Positions 36,821-50,048 of a stretch of DNA of 64,000 nucleotides are shown here, piece after piece. The stretch's first letter is position 1. Every line of letters begins with the position of its first letter. Source of the stretch: Hypomesus transpacificus. Lineage: Eukaryota > Chordata > Actinopteri > Osmeriformes > Osmeridae. The translations under genes were made by a program, and so were the position numbers. The notes under the pieces were generated by a model. That model saw only the letters and a program-made list of their open reading frames with translations. It did not search any database and was not told the origin of the DNA. The stretch is taken from contig NC_061070.1 of assembly GCF_021917145.1 (NCBI RefSeq), positions 12,921,390 to 12,985,389 of the forward strand. The letters run 5' to 3'.

Positions 36821-39085
36821 AGACCTTCATCTGGTTAGATCTTCATCTGGATATTTTAGTTGCTTTGGTATATATGTGAGCAAATGCTTATGACAGTTAT
36901 ATATGAAACAGCTGGCTTCTACTGGGACTGCTACTGTTAGTTTACCATGATCCCAAGTCAAAACTGATAAGAAATCTGCATGCGAGATCCATCCTTCTCG
37001 CACCCTTCTCATCACTCTCTTATTGATTGACGTTGGGTGATGACTGGGAAGTGACTTATGGACTTTAAATGACCTCTCTTCCTGACTGAGCATGTGCAGA
37101 GCCTCCTGATCCACATGACATGTTAGGGAGACTGCTCGGACAGTAGGTGCTAACTGACTTTAAATGTCATTCCGGCGGAGGGAGAAAATCAGACAATAAC
37201 ACTTCTTAACGAGCTTGGTCTTTGTGTCCCTGTCAAACTACAGTGTGAGTCATTTAGACACTCTGGGACCGAACAGTTGGTGGCGGCGCTGCCCGTGTTA
37301 CCTCAGGCAGTGCCACGTGGCATGCCAGACTGGCAGCTCCAGGAGGTCCTAGGGCAGAGGAAAGAGCATGTGAATGCGTTTGACACACCTCCTTAACGTG
37401 ATACATTTACATTAGATTCATGCAGCAGATGCTTTTATCCAAAGCCATATAAAAATAGCGCATTTTGAAAGAACAGCAGAAAATCAAGGATCAGAAGTGC
37501 ATAGTTCTAACAGTAAGAATACAATAATAATGCCTCAACCACAGTGCAACAATAATATCTCAGTATTACAGAATACAATTGAGCAAAATACACTATTGAT
37601 AGGGTTATCAACTTAATTGTCATACTTGTTGTTCCTGAGGTATTGATAAATACGTTTTAGGCTGACTCACAAAGAACATTTTTATATAACATAATGTCAC
37701 AATTTTATGGTAATATAATAATGTAGCAATACTTCAACAATATATTAAAGTAATAAACACGTTGTCTTTAAATCCATGTTATAGAAGAAGTCATTTCATA
37801 CATCATTTCATGAAGATCTTTATGTTGTGATTAGGACAGGAAGGCTCGATTGTGACCTGTCACACACAGGTACCTGAGAGGACCTTTCAGTTAGCAAAAA
37901 ATAGAAAAAAGAGCTGTTATCAAGCCCAAGGGAAACATTAACTTGACTCTGACTGGCTTATCATCCAGTATTTACTGTGCCTCACAAGAATGACTTAGTG
38001 CATGTTTACTAAACACAGATAGCAGTGAATCAGTTGCAGACTGCATGCGAACTCAGTGTTGTTTATCATACGCAAAATAATATCAATAGGCGGCTGTGTG
38101 TTAATGCATCATAGTTCACCAGAGAGGTAGAGGATGGAACGAGGGAGGAAGAAGTGTCACCAGAACTGTGTGGACACGGGAGAGGAAGTGAAGAGTGATG
38201 AGTGATGAGAAAAGAGGAAGTGGTTTCACAACATATCGGTCACATCTCAACTTTTTGCACCATGTGGAAGAATTTAGTAAAGAAAAACAGTATGTTGTCT
38301 TGTTCTTGTTTGTCATTGCACTTGAAGTGGTGGCAGAGTACCTTACAAATCAAGTTTTTTAATTAGAAGAAAATGTCTGCAGCGACATCATTGTATTGAT
38401 ACTTGAGAGATGTTCAAACTTCTCTACTTTCTGATCTCTATGGTATTAATACTGCATTAGCCAGCGTAGCTGTTCACATATAATGATCAGGTGCAGTGTA
38501 TATCACTCTAACCCTCATTCTAGATAGAGAGTCGGACTGCATTTCAGTGTTTTGACATGTGATTAACTGTGTGGATGTCTGTTGGGGCAGGCTTTAGCTG
38601 CAAGTCTCATCCATTAGAAAATACCAGAATTTGCCCTTTGACACCGGCTGCTCAGCACCCCCCCCTCTCCGATGCTCTCCACTCCACTTCAAGGCGCCCT
38701 GATCTAAATCTTTTCCCTGCTTGCATCAAGCCACTCTCTAATTATCTTTTCTCTCGTATTTCTTAAGTAAATTCCAATTACCAGGAAAAGCATTGCATGT
38801 GGGTAGGTTTTGCCCCCATGGACTGAAGGTTACATGTAATTGCTGTTGCTCACTGACCTGAACTTTCACATTTTGTGTCTTGTTTTATGATAATGTGCCA
38901 TCTGTCTGGAAGGAGTGCATGCACACACACACACACACACACACATACATGCACACACACGCACACAACCACATACAGCTCTGATTGATCAATTATTTCA
39001 TCACCAAGAGCAAAAAGAAGACAAAAAGGTAAGAAACTTCAAAGACAAGAGGATCACTTTGCTCTCTGAAGATTGATTGCCTTAC

Positions 39086-39205
39086 CTTTAGGCGATTGTC
39101 CTGGAGCTTTGCCATATCGGCTTGTGTAGAATACCAAACTACAGTTGTGTAGAGAGAACCTCCAGACAAAAGCATTGAGTTATATCTGGCTTTGGCAAAC
39201 TCCAT
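39086..39205 (-). other. Candidate small 5' coding exon, unrecognised
   Basis: An ATG at 39205 opens exactly 40 codons that end in AAAG followed by GTAAGG, a strong splice donor at 39085. The peptide has a plausible membrane-like middle (SMLLSGGSLYTTVVWYS) and a polar end (DMAKLQDNRLK). I do not recognise it and found no downstream partner exon. A chance frame next to a chance donor is entirely possible. Confidence 0.15.
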
Positions 39206-40554
39206 TAACGGAGGTGGGAGATTAGGTTCCAGTGGTGTACAAAGTATTTTCAGTGACCATACTAAGAAACTACAGGGGCTGAGCTAGCTGAGGTGGATGA
39301 AATGAAAGCCATTTGCACTTGACACACACTCCCGGAGTTGTGTATCTACCCAGCAAAAACACAGCACACGTGCACTCTTAACATTCCAAATATCCACACA
39401 CACGCTGTGGTTGGAGGTCAGGAGATGTGGAAGCATAGCGAGGGAGCTTAGAGAACATGTGTCTTTCCACACTGAACCCCTGTGGTCTGTATATACACAG
39501 ACATACTTTCACGCACACTTTCGTCCCTGTTGGCATTGTGTTTCGTGTGTCCCTAGGCTGTCGCAGTATCTCCCCAGTGACAGGCATCCTCAGGAAAGCC
39601 CTCCAGTAAGACCTCTTAACCTGCGCCGATTCCCATGCTGTGGTTTTCTCTCCCCTGGCCCAGTCTGTGGGGTTTGGAGAGCAGGGGGTGTCTGATGCAG
39701 CTCTTATCAGCATGACCATGCATGAGGGATTAACAGACCAACCGAAAAAACCTCCAGCCTATCACAACCTATCAGGTGATATGCGTGTGATAGATACCTT
39801 GTCTGGGCCATGGTCAGAATGTATTGTTTGTCAATGAATGTGTGTGTGTGTGTGTTTACTGTGTGTGAGTGTGTGTTTAGTTGATACCTGCAGGTTGGTC
39901 TGGCCAAAGCAGTCCACCTGAGGACTGAGATTGAGAGATAGACTGGGCATCTATGGTTTCTCTCCTTTCACTTGGCTGAGACAGCCCTCAGAGAACGCTG
40001 GAGAGACTGCAGCTAATTCACCAGCTGTCCTGTTCTGTCCCTCTCCAAACACCCCATGCTGAACACAAATATTGATTGATGGATCTAGCCCACATTTGCC
40101 CATTCGCCGATGAGCATGACTAAAAAGAAACGTTTTTTACATGAATAATCTCCAAAGAGTGCTGATTCCTAACATTCTCCCCTTTTAGTCCTCTTTGTCT
40201 CTGTCTCTAGCAGTGACTGCTGGGTAATGGTTTAACCACTAGCCTGAGAGTCTAGATAAATATGCTGTGCTCGATTCCTTCATCAAAGGTCTTCATTAAC
40301 AGCTACTCTCCCCCTTGCTTATCTCAATTGGAGTAAAGGAAGTGGCGTGGAATCATTCCCATGCTCAGTGCCTGATCAGCCTTTACATACTTAGTATCAT
40401 AGATCCTATCCTGGCTCATCCCAGACTGCCTAAACCTGGACAAGTCTCTACTTTATCTGTCTCTCTTTCTTTCTCTCTTCCTATCTCTTTGTCTCTTCCT
40501 CTCCTCCTCACTCTTTTTATCTTCAGATGTTTTTCTTCCTCTCTGTCTCTGTGT

Positions 40555-40563
40555 CTCTGTGTG

Positions 40564-40620
<57 letters not shown>

Positions 40621-40633
40621 GCTCTCTCTCTCT

Positions 40634-40688
<55 letters not shown>

Positions 40689-40730
40689 GCTCTCTCGCTC
40701 TCTCTCTCTCTCTGTCTCTCTGTCTCTCTT
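40555..40730. repeat. (CT)n microsatellite with CTAG interruptions
   Basis: About 170 bp of CT dinucleotides is broken at intervals by TAGCTC. The Leu/Ser and Arg/Glu frames over it are artefacts. Confidence 0.95.
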
Positions 40731-42454
40731 CCCTCCACTATCCTGCTCTTCTACCTCCATGAACATGATGTAAGGATGCTGTAACTATGGAACACACATC
40801 ACAGGCCTTTCACAGTTGAGCCTCACAAAACCAATTTCCAGACAACACATTACTACTATCACACACAGGGATGGGAAAATGGGCTTGAGTTAAATCACTT
40901 TCCCCTGTCTGTATTTACCTCAATACTGGGGTATCTGTTCCTGCACTGTACTCAGGGCTATTATGAATGCCTCTGAAGGCTTGTCAGTGTACCTTTGTGG
41001 AATGTGTCTGATAAGAAAGCCATCTTCCCATCTCTCACCACTTTGCTCAAGAATGAGCTTGCTGATAATGAACAGTGGGGGTGCAGCCAGCTTGCTGTCC
41101 TCCACTACCTTACCAACACATTCCATTTGCCAATCTCACTCTGGCTATGTGTGTTCTACACCTAGCCCAATATGAAGCAGGCAAACACATGCATATACTC
41201 ACGTGCGTGGACATACAAACGCAGCATACTGTCCATCAATTATTGTCTATTATTAGAATGCAGACTGAACCCTTTTTCTCACTGCATTGATCATCTTTTG
41301 TTTTGAGAAACTGACTTTTCCGTTTTTCCACTTGCCACTCGTTTCTCCACTGTCAATCACTCTCCCTGTGCTTCTCCCTCTGTCTGCCTCTACTGACTTC
41401 AATGGGCTCTGTGCTCTGATTGTGACTCACTCACACAACAATAACAACAACAAAAACTCCCCTCCCCTCCCATGCGCTAACTTTGGGGTCACCTTGAGAG
41501 CATTCATGAAGAATGAGAACTATCATATCAGTTCGATTGGTCATTTACAGTCGGTGATTCCCTAAACTGAGCCAAGTTTGTCAGTGGCGTGTTTAGTCAA
41601 CCATGCAGGCAGGCGACGGGGCTCCGCTCCTGGGCCTCTGCTGTCCCATGCATCGCTGGCTGGCAGAGTGATGACGGGAAGCAGCCCACAGTTATTTTTA
41701 CACGGCGTGTTGTGTGGCAGTGAGAGGAGATAATTGGTAGCACTGCGTCTGATGAATCCTCTGTGTCCTGGATGGCGAGAGAGCAGCACCCACGGGCCAC
41801 GCTCCGCGTGGGACACGGTCACACACACACACATACACAGAGCAAACACGCAAACAAACACCCGGAAAAACACGTCCACACACAGAAGCGCTCGCAGCTC
41901 CCCCAATTATCACCGTTCAGTTTACACCCTGTCCTAATTCTGACACGCAAACGCACACACCCTCACACAGATGCTGACGCATGGCACACACACACACACA
42001 CGGCACACACTCACATACCACCCTCCGACACTCACCGCCATCCAATCTGTACTATTTCAAAATGTCATGGTGGTAGTCCTGCTGGTGTATGTATTGTAAG
42101 GTGTCCAAGGTTATGTCTCTCATTACAGTAAGATGTCCATGTCAGATCTGTCTGAGTGTGTCTGTAAATCCTGCCAGCTCCCCAAGGACCGTCCCCAGTT
42201 AAATACACCCCAGAGAGCCCGGCTGATAGAATGTCCCCAATTATAATCAATCTCAGGCTATGGACTGTTGACAATACCCCAGACTCATTGCACTGTGAAC
42301 ACTGGCCTTTAACGAGAATATTAAAACTGTCTGCCCTTTGACCTCCATGAGTAACCACAGTAAAGATGATGTTCAAACTTACTTAGCAGTTTGGATGAAA
42401 GGCTCTCAGGGATGATGAATGATTTTGTCTGATGCCTGCCTGCGTCTACACAAA

Positions 42455-42540
42455 CGCACTCACTGACTCACTCACTCACTTACTCACTTACTCACTAACT
42501 CACTCACTCACAAACTCACTCACTCACAAACTCACTTGAC
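42455..42540. repeat. (CTCA)n microsatellite
   Basis: Roughly twenty imperfect CTCA units include CTTA and CAAA variants. It has no coding significance. Confidence 0.85.
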
Positions 42541-45500
42541 CTGACACCCTGCTGCAGTGTTAGCAACCATTCTGAGAGCATACAGGGTTGTTTTTGAGGT
42601 GAGGCAGGGATCCTTGTTAGTGCTCAGACGTCCCTCTAGGTCAGAGGCAGCCCTAGTTGCCTCGTTAAAGTAGCTCAGCTCAGAGATGCTAATCCGAATG
42701 CTCTGAGAATGCCACCCATCCAAGAAGACATGACACACGGTATAGCTTCAGGCTGCATTGTTGTTCTTCTGATATCACCCTCTGCATGCTATTACCGTAA
42801 CAGCCATTCGTTTGTGTGTGTTTGTTTGTGTCAATGTGTGTCTGAGGTACATTTTATAAACCTTTCAAATGCTTGGTTTCTGAGTTTCAAAATGTTCCAG
42901 ATGGAGTGAGATTCTAATGTGACAGAGCAGAACCACAGACCAGAAACCATCAACTTTGAGATACCCTCTACCACCCAGCAGGAAACAAAACCCACTGTAA
43001 ATCATAGAATGGTTGATACAAACATGTTTTTGCCTTCTGTTTGGCACCACTAAAATGATGCCACCTCTGCAGGCCCACATCTGGTCATGACTGTATTGTT
43101 GAATTGATGTAGTACAATATAGGCATACATAGAGATTTGGTCAATTTTAGTGTCCAATGCTTTTAGTCCAAATGCTGCAGTTTTGCGTGTCTTTGATGCT
43201 ACACTTCACCGTGTACACTGTAAATGTGCAAAGAATGCCTCAAACTATCATCAAAAGAAGAGCAAAGCATGCTGTTTGAATTTGTACAAGAATGACAAAT
43301 GAGATATTCCATCCCTTTGTTACCCACCTCCACCTAACTTCATCCAACCCTCACTAGTTAGCCATGCAGCAGGCAGTAGGTGCCGGTTCAATGTAGCTGT
43401 GCCCTGATGAAGTGTAAGTGGGTTCTGGCTGGGTGGGTGGAGGGCCAAGTGAGGGCCAGTCAGGAGGAGACGCAGAGTAGGGCAGGAAGTGATGACAGCA
43501 CTGTAGGCCTACCTCACTAAACATGACTCTCTGATTAGAGCTCTGTGTGGGACACAGAGAGAGTCTGTGCATTTTCATTATATGTCACTCTATTTCTGTC
43601 TGCCTAGCATGATGCTATCTCAGAATTCCCCCCAGAAGAGAATTGATGAAGTTGTTAGATTATGGGATTTTCCCCAGTTCATAGATTGCTCATGAATATT
43701 TTGTCTACATCTACTGACATCATGCGTAATGACTGGTTCAGGTTGGAAAGCTGGGACAAAATGCCTCTCTCTACAAACCTGAAGACAAACACATGCATCC
43801 ACAACCTATCTTTTGTTTCCAGTTAAACCCGGGGAGAGTCTGATCTTTTCGGATGGCAGACTATGTTTATTTGAGACACTTTACTGAGGAGCTTAGTAAC
43901 ATTGACAGCCTTTCACTGTATACTTAGACTTTAAATGCTGTAACATTCTTTGACATCGACGTTGGTTTGACGTGAAACACCATTTAACAACCTGAAATGT
44001 ATTCTGCAAACCTTTATGGTGTTTGCAGTGTATGTAAATTAAGCCATATGGCGTCAGAGTTTCTGAGGCTGAAGTATTCTGAGGCGAAAGTCATGGTCTC
44101 AGTGGGTTACTGATGTGACACCTCTCCTTATTGATCTGGAGCTGTGCTACCTCGTGCAATAGAAGAGGCATGTAGCACAAGTGTGTGTGACTTGTTCGGC
44201 ACTCGGCTAGACATGCTAATCAGCATTCACCGAGACTGCTTCCCCTCCAGGAAGAACGCTGACACGCTGTATGGCTTTAGGCTGAGCTGCTGTAAGACAG
44301 ATATTGCCTTCTGCATGTTGTCGTCAGCCATTGGTTTGTGTCTGTGCATGTGTCTGTCTGCCTGTGTATGTGGGTGTGTGTGTGAGGGAGAAAAGATTGA
44401 GGTGGAGAGAGAGACAGAGAGGGTGGAGGAATTGAGACTTTGATGTGAGTGGTATCATCCACAGGCTGTGTAAATCTCTTCTTCTAAGGCCAAGACCAGC
44501 TGAACATGAACCATGAGAGGAGACTGTCAGCAATCATCCTGTCTTAAGAGTGCTTTTTAGAAGTCACCGACATCCACTCAAAAATAGGTCCTGATTTTAC
44601 CAACAATAATAAACGAAATGTGTTGCTACTGTTGCAGTGTGTTTAGACAAGCTTATTTTTGAATCGAGTGTCAACCAGAACTCAAATGATGGTTGCAAGA
44701 GGGTTATTAGGGAGGGCTGATCTGCAAGGGTATTGTTCTCAAAAAGGTTTGGAAACCATTGTTTTGAGCCATGAAAATGATTATAAAATGGATAATGCAA
44801 GACAAAGTATGGTGTGTGTTTTATTCATTTATATTTACATTAACGTGTATTTTAAAAACACAATCTCAAGCACTTAAACTATTACAGATATTTCTTAATC
44901 CATGAAAAAAAGAAAATAGTTATATGATCATAATATCAAGAAAAGTATAAAACTGTGAATAAAGACACATTTATAGATATTATATCTTCTTTCTGAAATG
45001 AATGTGGATTCATTTCAATGAAATAAAACCTTTCGATACCAGGATTCTCTGGTATTTCATAATAACAAAGAATTTCAGTGCCCATTCTAACCCTGTATTA
45101 ATCTGTGTATCTGACAATAAAAGACTTGAACTTGATAATGTGGTATTCCATAAAACAACAAAAGGCTTCAAAACACAGCTGCAGCGACACATACCTTGTC
45201 ACGTTTAAGCAAAAAAAAACATTTGTCATAGCGCAGTCCCATCCATATACACAGAGCCAACGCAAGGGGGATACGAGGCCTTGTGCGAACTTAACATGCG
45301 AGGCCCTGCTTATTGACATACACCGTGACCATCTCCTTCTTCCACCTCACACTCTCACAGGGACTCTCACAGTAACGCCCTGTGGACTAACGTAAATCAT
45401 GAATGAAAAAATGTATAAGATTGAATTTCATTTTAGAGCACATCGAGTCAAGAACAGGAATAAAAAAACATTGAAAGTAGAAAAGAAAAAATTTCAAACC

Positions 45501-45626
45501 AGGCAGGCCCAAGGCCCCCAGTGGCGTGAGGCCCTGTGCGGTTGCACAGTTGGCACAACGCCTGCTCTCCTAGTTAGTCCCAATCAGATGGATTCCCTCT
45601 CTGTTGTCTCTGCTCCTACATTCCCC

Positions 45627-46640
45627 TCACCCATCGCTGGTCATGCTGCCTCTTCGGCTCAGCCTCATATCCACCAGGCCCAGGCGGTTGATGGAGCTCT
45701 TCAGGCTGTTGCGGAACATGGAGCTTGAGAAGCAGTAAATGATAGGGTCCAGGGCACTGTTCATGTAGGTGAACCCAATAGACAGGCTAAAAAGCTGAGC
45801 AGCCAAATGGTTGGACGCACAGTCAGCACCGACCGCCTTTAAAGCCATCCCCGCCAGTCCCGTGGCGATTCCCGGCATGAAGCAGGTGACAAATACGAGT
45901 ACTATCACGAGAACCACACGCACAGCCCTTCGCACCTTCTGCTCCCGGTCCATCTGCCGTTGGCGGAGGATGCAGGAAATCCTGGCCGAGCAGAAAAGCA
46001 GGAGCAGCAAGGGGAAGAAGAACTCCCCGATGAACACCACGTAGTGCAGGATGATTGCTGGAGGAATGACCTTGTAGTGGTTGAAGCTCCGACACAGGAA
46101 CTTGTCTTTGTGCTTCTGGAGTAGGTTAGTGGCCAGCAGTGGGATTCTGAGGGAGATCACAACTATCCAGATCCCCACCGCCACCCACTTTGCCTGAGTG
46201 GATGTCATATGGTTGATGCGGTGGTGTGGGTGAACCACCTTAAAGTAGCGATCCATCGCTACGGCCGTCATGAAGGCGATGCTACCTGAGCGGTTGACTG
46301 CTAGCATGAAGAGGTTGACGCGACACCAGGTGTCACCAAAGACCCAGTTTTCCCCACGGAAAAGGTTGTCGATGCGGAAAGGCACACTGATGAGAAGCAG
46401 GAAGTCTGCCAGGACCAGGTTGAACAGGAACAGTGTATTGGGCCTCCAGACCTTCAGACGGCAACTGAAGATCCACAAAGCTATCAGATTGCCAGGCAGG
46501 CCCACTAGCATTTCTATGATCAGAACTGGAGGCAGAACCTTCACCACCAAGTTCTGGGGGGTAATGCAGGATCTGTTGTCTGCTCCTGTAGACTTATTTA
46601 TCACTGCAGTCACAGCAGCCATTGTAGCCATTGCAGCCAT
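45627..46640 (-). CDS. oxer1: OXER1/HCAR-family G-protein-coupled receptor, copy A
   Basis: A 337-aa class-A receptor in one uninterrupted exon. The N-terminus has sequons at N15 and N22. TM1 carries GN (50-51) and TM2 LAD (77-79). C106 before TM3 and C183 in the second loop can form the usual disulfide. TM3 has FMLAVNRSGS with Arg117, aligning with the carboxylate-binding Arg111 of human HCAR2, followed by DRY at 130-132 with the HCAR-like VVHPHH. TM6 has CFMPG and TM7 DPIIY (298-302). Family ligands are fatty-acid derivatives or hydroxy-acids and coupling is usually Gi; the ligand here is unknown. Position between kcng3 and haao favours an oxer1 orthologue, while TM3 and the RQRQMDR loop look HCAR-like. 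The start was chosen because all three copies share it. Confidence 0.85.
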   Translation of the reverse strand: MAAMATMAAVTAVINKSTGADNRSCITPQNLVVKVLPPVLIIEMLVGLPGNLIALWIFSCRLKVWRPNTLFLFNLVLADFLLLISVPFRIDNLFRGENWVFGDTWCRVNLFMLAVNRSGSIAFMTAVAMDRYFKVVHPHHRINHMTSTQAKWVAVGIWIVVISLRIPLLATNLLQKHKDKFLCRSFNHYKVIPPAIILHYVVFIGEFFFPLLLLLFCSARISCILRQRQMDREQKVRRAVRVVLVIVLVFVTCFMPGIATGLAGMALKAVGADCASNHLAAQLFSLSIGFTYMNSALDPIIYCFSSSMFRNSLKSSINRLGLVDMRLSRRGSMTSDG

Positions 46641-46709
46641 TGTACGATGGACTTCTATCCTCCGGCTTTCAGAGAATGAATGCTTTCTCTTGCGCTGTTC
46701 ACCTCCTCC

Positions 46710-46717
46710 TTTTTATG
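46710..46717 (-). promoter_or_regulatory. TATA-like box of receptor copy A
   Basis: The minus strand reads CATAAAAAGG about 73 bp upstream of the start codon. The same motif with the same surroundings is present in copies B and C. It would place transcription initiation about 40-45 bp before the ATG. Assignment is by motif and conservation among the copies only. Confidence 0.4.
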
Positions 46718-47927
46718 ATGCCTTAATTGTCACAGATTACATGCAAAGGGTTAGGATAAGGGTTGGCCTGTTATGAAATTATTTACAGTTTTTGTGTTAA
46801 ATTCTAAATGATTCCAGGTTACACTCTTTAGAAGTTCCTTTATTAGTAAGGTTGCATAAAAACGAACTACAGCAATTCAGTCTGAGAAAACACATACCTC
46901 CTGTATTGCATATTGTGTTAGTAAGCCCATAAGCTTCAGTTAAACACGCTCCCAGAACTTTCCTTGTAAAACCTGCCTGCTTATGTGTAGAGATTACATG
47001 AAATGTGATATATTGTATTTTTACGTATATAAGCTTAACCTCTCAAATTCAATTATATTCACAGGTTTGATGTCACCCAGGTTCTACCCTTGCATATAAG
47101 ACTCAAAACTGATCTGATGCAAGGAACATTTCATAACATCTAAACAGGCTAATTTTATGAATCTGGAAATATATATATTTTACTCACCATTTGAGTTGAT
47201 GTGCTTACTTTAATGTGAAGATTGCTCTAATAAAGGTGACCTTTTCTAATAAGTGTCTCAAGATGTCAAGAGACCTTTGCCAATGCTGTCTACTAGTTTG
47301 TGTCCACTCTCTTCGGGCTTCAATGTTGGCTATGGGCAGAGTGTCTTACAACAGTAAGTTTAAAGCCTGGCTTCTTCTTTTTAGGGCAGGCGGGGTGAGA
47401 GTGACGCCATCAAAGGAAGCAGCATGTTAGTCAATTCTGGAATACTTGGCAAATCAAACCACTATTTCACACGTCATCCGTATCTGAACCCCCATGAACC
47501 ATCCGTAGGCATGTTATTGCTTGTTCAGAGCAATTGTGAGGAGGAAAATCAAGGTGAAAAAAACTAAGACAGAAACAGTGAGCCGTGAAGTTTCAGACAT
47601 CATGTCTTCCTCTGTTATTTCACATAGGAAGTTGAGTCATAAAAGAAGCATAACATAAGTTAGACTGCCGAGTCATGTAAATTCAGTAGGCCTCCACTCA
47701 ATATGCTTGATGTTCAAGAGATCTCAAATTAAAGAGTAGCTTTAACAACATATGCATGCTAGAGTCATTTGCCAGACGTCTTACTGAAAACGCATATCCA
47801 TATGCATGCAATCAGTCACAAGCAGCTTACCTGTTTACCTGCGTGTGCAAGACCCCATTGAGCAGTCGACACATTGCTCTCTACAGCTGATAACCTAGAC
47901 TGGCTTCATGTTTAGCTCAGGATCTAA

Positions 47928-48140
47928 ACACACACACACTCACACACACGCACATACACATACACACACACACACACATACACGTACACTTACACGCACA
48001 CACACACACAAACACACACACACACACACAGATACACATACAGATACACACACATACACACACACACACATATATACACACACACATACACACACACACA
48101 GATACACATACAGATAAACACACACAGATACAGATACAGA
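47928..48140. repeat. Compound (CA)n microsatellite
   Basis: About 210 bp of CA dinucleotides with regularly interspersed TACA, GATA and CGCA variants. Its Thr/His and Cys/Val frames are artefacts. Confidence 0.95.
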
Positions 48141-48196
48141 TACACATGCACATAGGCAAAACACAGATTGGCAAAGTATCACGTTGTTCACATCAC

Positions 48197-48225
48197 GTAC
48201 ACTACCAGACAAAAGTTTGGACATA
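48197..48225. mobile_element. Possible Tc1-type terminal fragment
   Basis: The stretch reads ACACTACCAGACAAAAGTTT followed by GGACA, which resembles the outer end of a common fish Tc1 family. No matching second end or transposase was found nearby, so it would be a remnant or a single end. Confidence 0.35.
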
Positions 48226-48242
48226 TTGAATGGGAAAATGTA

Positions 48243-48290
48243 TATATATGTATACATACATACATACATACATACTTACATACATACATA
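48243..48290. repeat. (ATAC)n microsatellite
   Basis: About nine ATAC units follow a TATA run, with one CTTA variant. Confidence 0.9.
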
Positions 48291-50048
48291 GTGTTTTTTG
48301 TAAAAGTGAAAAAATAAAAAATATTTTTTTTTAAATGTCCGTACCACCCTTCTATACTTTGTATACATTTGAACAAGTACACATCAAAATGCTATATAAT
48401 TCAGTGGTTTAAATGCACTAATTCTTCAATCTGCAGAAACATCTTTTTCATAATAGCATATTCTCAAGTTGCTGCATTACAGTAAATGCAATCTCTTTTC
48501 AAACGTTACCTACATTACCAAACAGAAATGTTCTAATTTCACTTCCTATAGTTTTAAATTAACATAACTCTTAACTGTATCACTTTACACCCACGTCTGC
48601 AGAGTTATGTTCCATGTTTCATAGAAAGCTGTCCGAATCGGAGGCAGGTCAAAAGAATTGAGTGTCAACCAGAACTCTAATGATGGTTGCAAAAGAGTTA
48701 CGTATTAGGATGGGCTGGTCTGCAGGGGTATTATTCTGAAAAAGGTTGGAAACCATTGTTCTGAGCCATGAAAATGATTTTACGTAAAATGGAAACTTGC
48801 AAGGCACAGTATGGTGTGTTTTATTCATTTATATATTCACATTGGCATTTATTTTACAGTTTTTTTTTTATTTGCTTTGGTACTATTTTCACAAGTATGT
48901 GATAAAACCTCACAACTGCTAGTACAAAACTCAAAGCAGATAATCAAAAAGTCAGTTTTTTCAAACATGTAATCACCTGTTCAATTGACAAAGTACAATG
49001 CAAAAAAATTACACTGTCACTTTTTCACCACACCTAATCAGTGTGTCATCAAAGAAATACCTTTCATATGAAGTCATTGTCTTTCACAATGCAATGCTCA
49101 CGATACTTTTGATATGCTTCTCATCTAATTTGCGTAAATACATTTGACCAACACTTAATCCAACTGATCTTAATGGTTATTCACTGAACCATTTGGTAAA
49201 CCTATATATTTTAATTTCAGCAATAAACAGTCTATCGATTTTGAGAACTACAGAAATAAAATGTATTTTGTACAAACATAAATTAACCACACATGATGAA
49301 TACTGGTTATTGCTAATTGATTTCAGATTGGGTAACTACAATTGGTCATTACATAAAAACACAATCTCAAAGCACTTTCGTAAACTATTACAGATATTTC
49401 TTACTGTAATCCATAAAATAAAAAATAAAAAGTAATAATATCATAATATCAAGCAAAGTATAAAACATTGTGAAAAAGGCACTTTTCAATATGTTCTTCC
49501 TGAAAGAAATGTAGATTCATTTTCAATGAAATAAAACATTTTGATAACAGGATTCTCGGGTATTTCACAACAATGTGGTATTCCACAAAACAACAAAAGG
49601 CTTCAAAACACAGCTGCAGCGACACATACCTTGTCACGTTTAAGCAAAAAAAACAGCTTTTGTCATAGCACAGTCCCATCCATATACACAGAGCCGTCGC
49701 AGGGGGCGTGCGAGGCCCTGTGGGACATTATGGTAACATGCGAGGCCCTGCTCATTGACATACACAGTGACCATCTCCTTCTTCCTCCTCGCACTCTCAC
49801 AGGGCGTGCACTAACACCCTGTGGCATAACGTAAATCATGAATGTAAAAATATATACGATTTTTTGACAAGCGGTAATTTCATTTTAGAGCACATCGAGT
49901 CAAAAACAGGAATAAAAAATTATTGAAAGTAGAAAAAAAACTACAAAAACTGTGCTTGCAAACCAGAGAGGTGCGAGGCCCCCAGTGGCGTGAAGCCCTG
50001 TGCGGTCGCACAGTTGGCACAACCCAACGGTTCTGCATATACAGCTAT

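Larger units (their letters stand above)
36821..44661. other. Spacer before the receptor array, no gene recognised
   Basis: This is the interval where mta3 would be expected from human gene order, but no MTA-like exon was recognised. It holds a piece of a common teleost repeat (near 37405-37450), CA runs (38924-38950, 41820-41850, 41986-42000), a CT tract (40555-40730) and CTCA units (42455-42540). One small minus-strand candidate exon is listed at 39086-39205. Confidence 0.45.
44662..47602 (-). repeat. Duplication block A (receptor A plus flanks)
   Basis: The block matches blocks B (48656-53990) and C (53997-57134). The 3' flank similarity begins at GAGTGTCAACCAGAACTC and the 5' flank similarity to C ends after CAGACATCATG. 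Block A lacks all three large insertions found in B and C and so provides their empty sites. Confidence 0.85.
47603..48655. other. Spacer between duplication blocks A and B with CA-rich repeat
   Basis: No gene was recognised. It contains a compound CA/TACACA repeat (about 47928-48140), a Tc1-like end motif near 48197-48225, and an ATAC run (48243-48290). The sequence is unrelated to the neighbouring duplication blocks. Confidence 0.6.

Noticed and set aside
45811-46776. Plus-strand and second-frame open frames in the receptor genes
   Set aside because: They recur in all three copies only because they overlap conserved receptor coding sequence on the other strand or frame.
47908-48269. Cys/Val-rich and Thr/His-rich frames
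   Set aside because: They are translations of the CA microsatellite.
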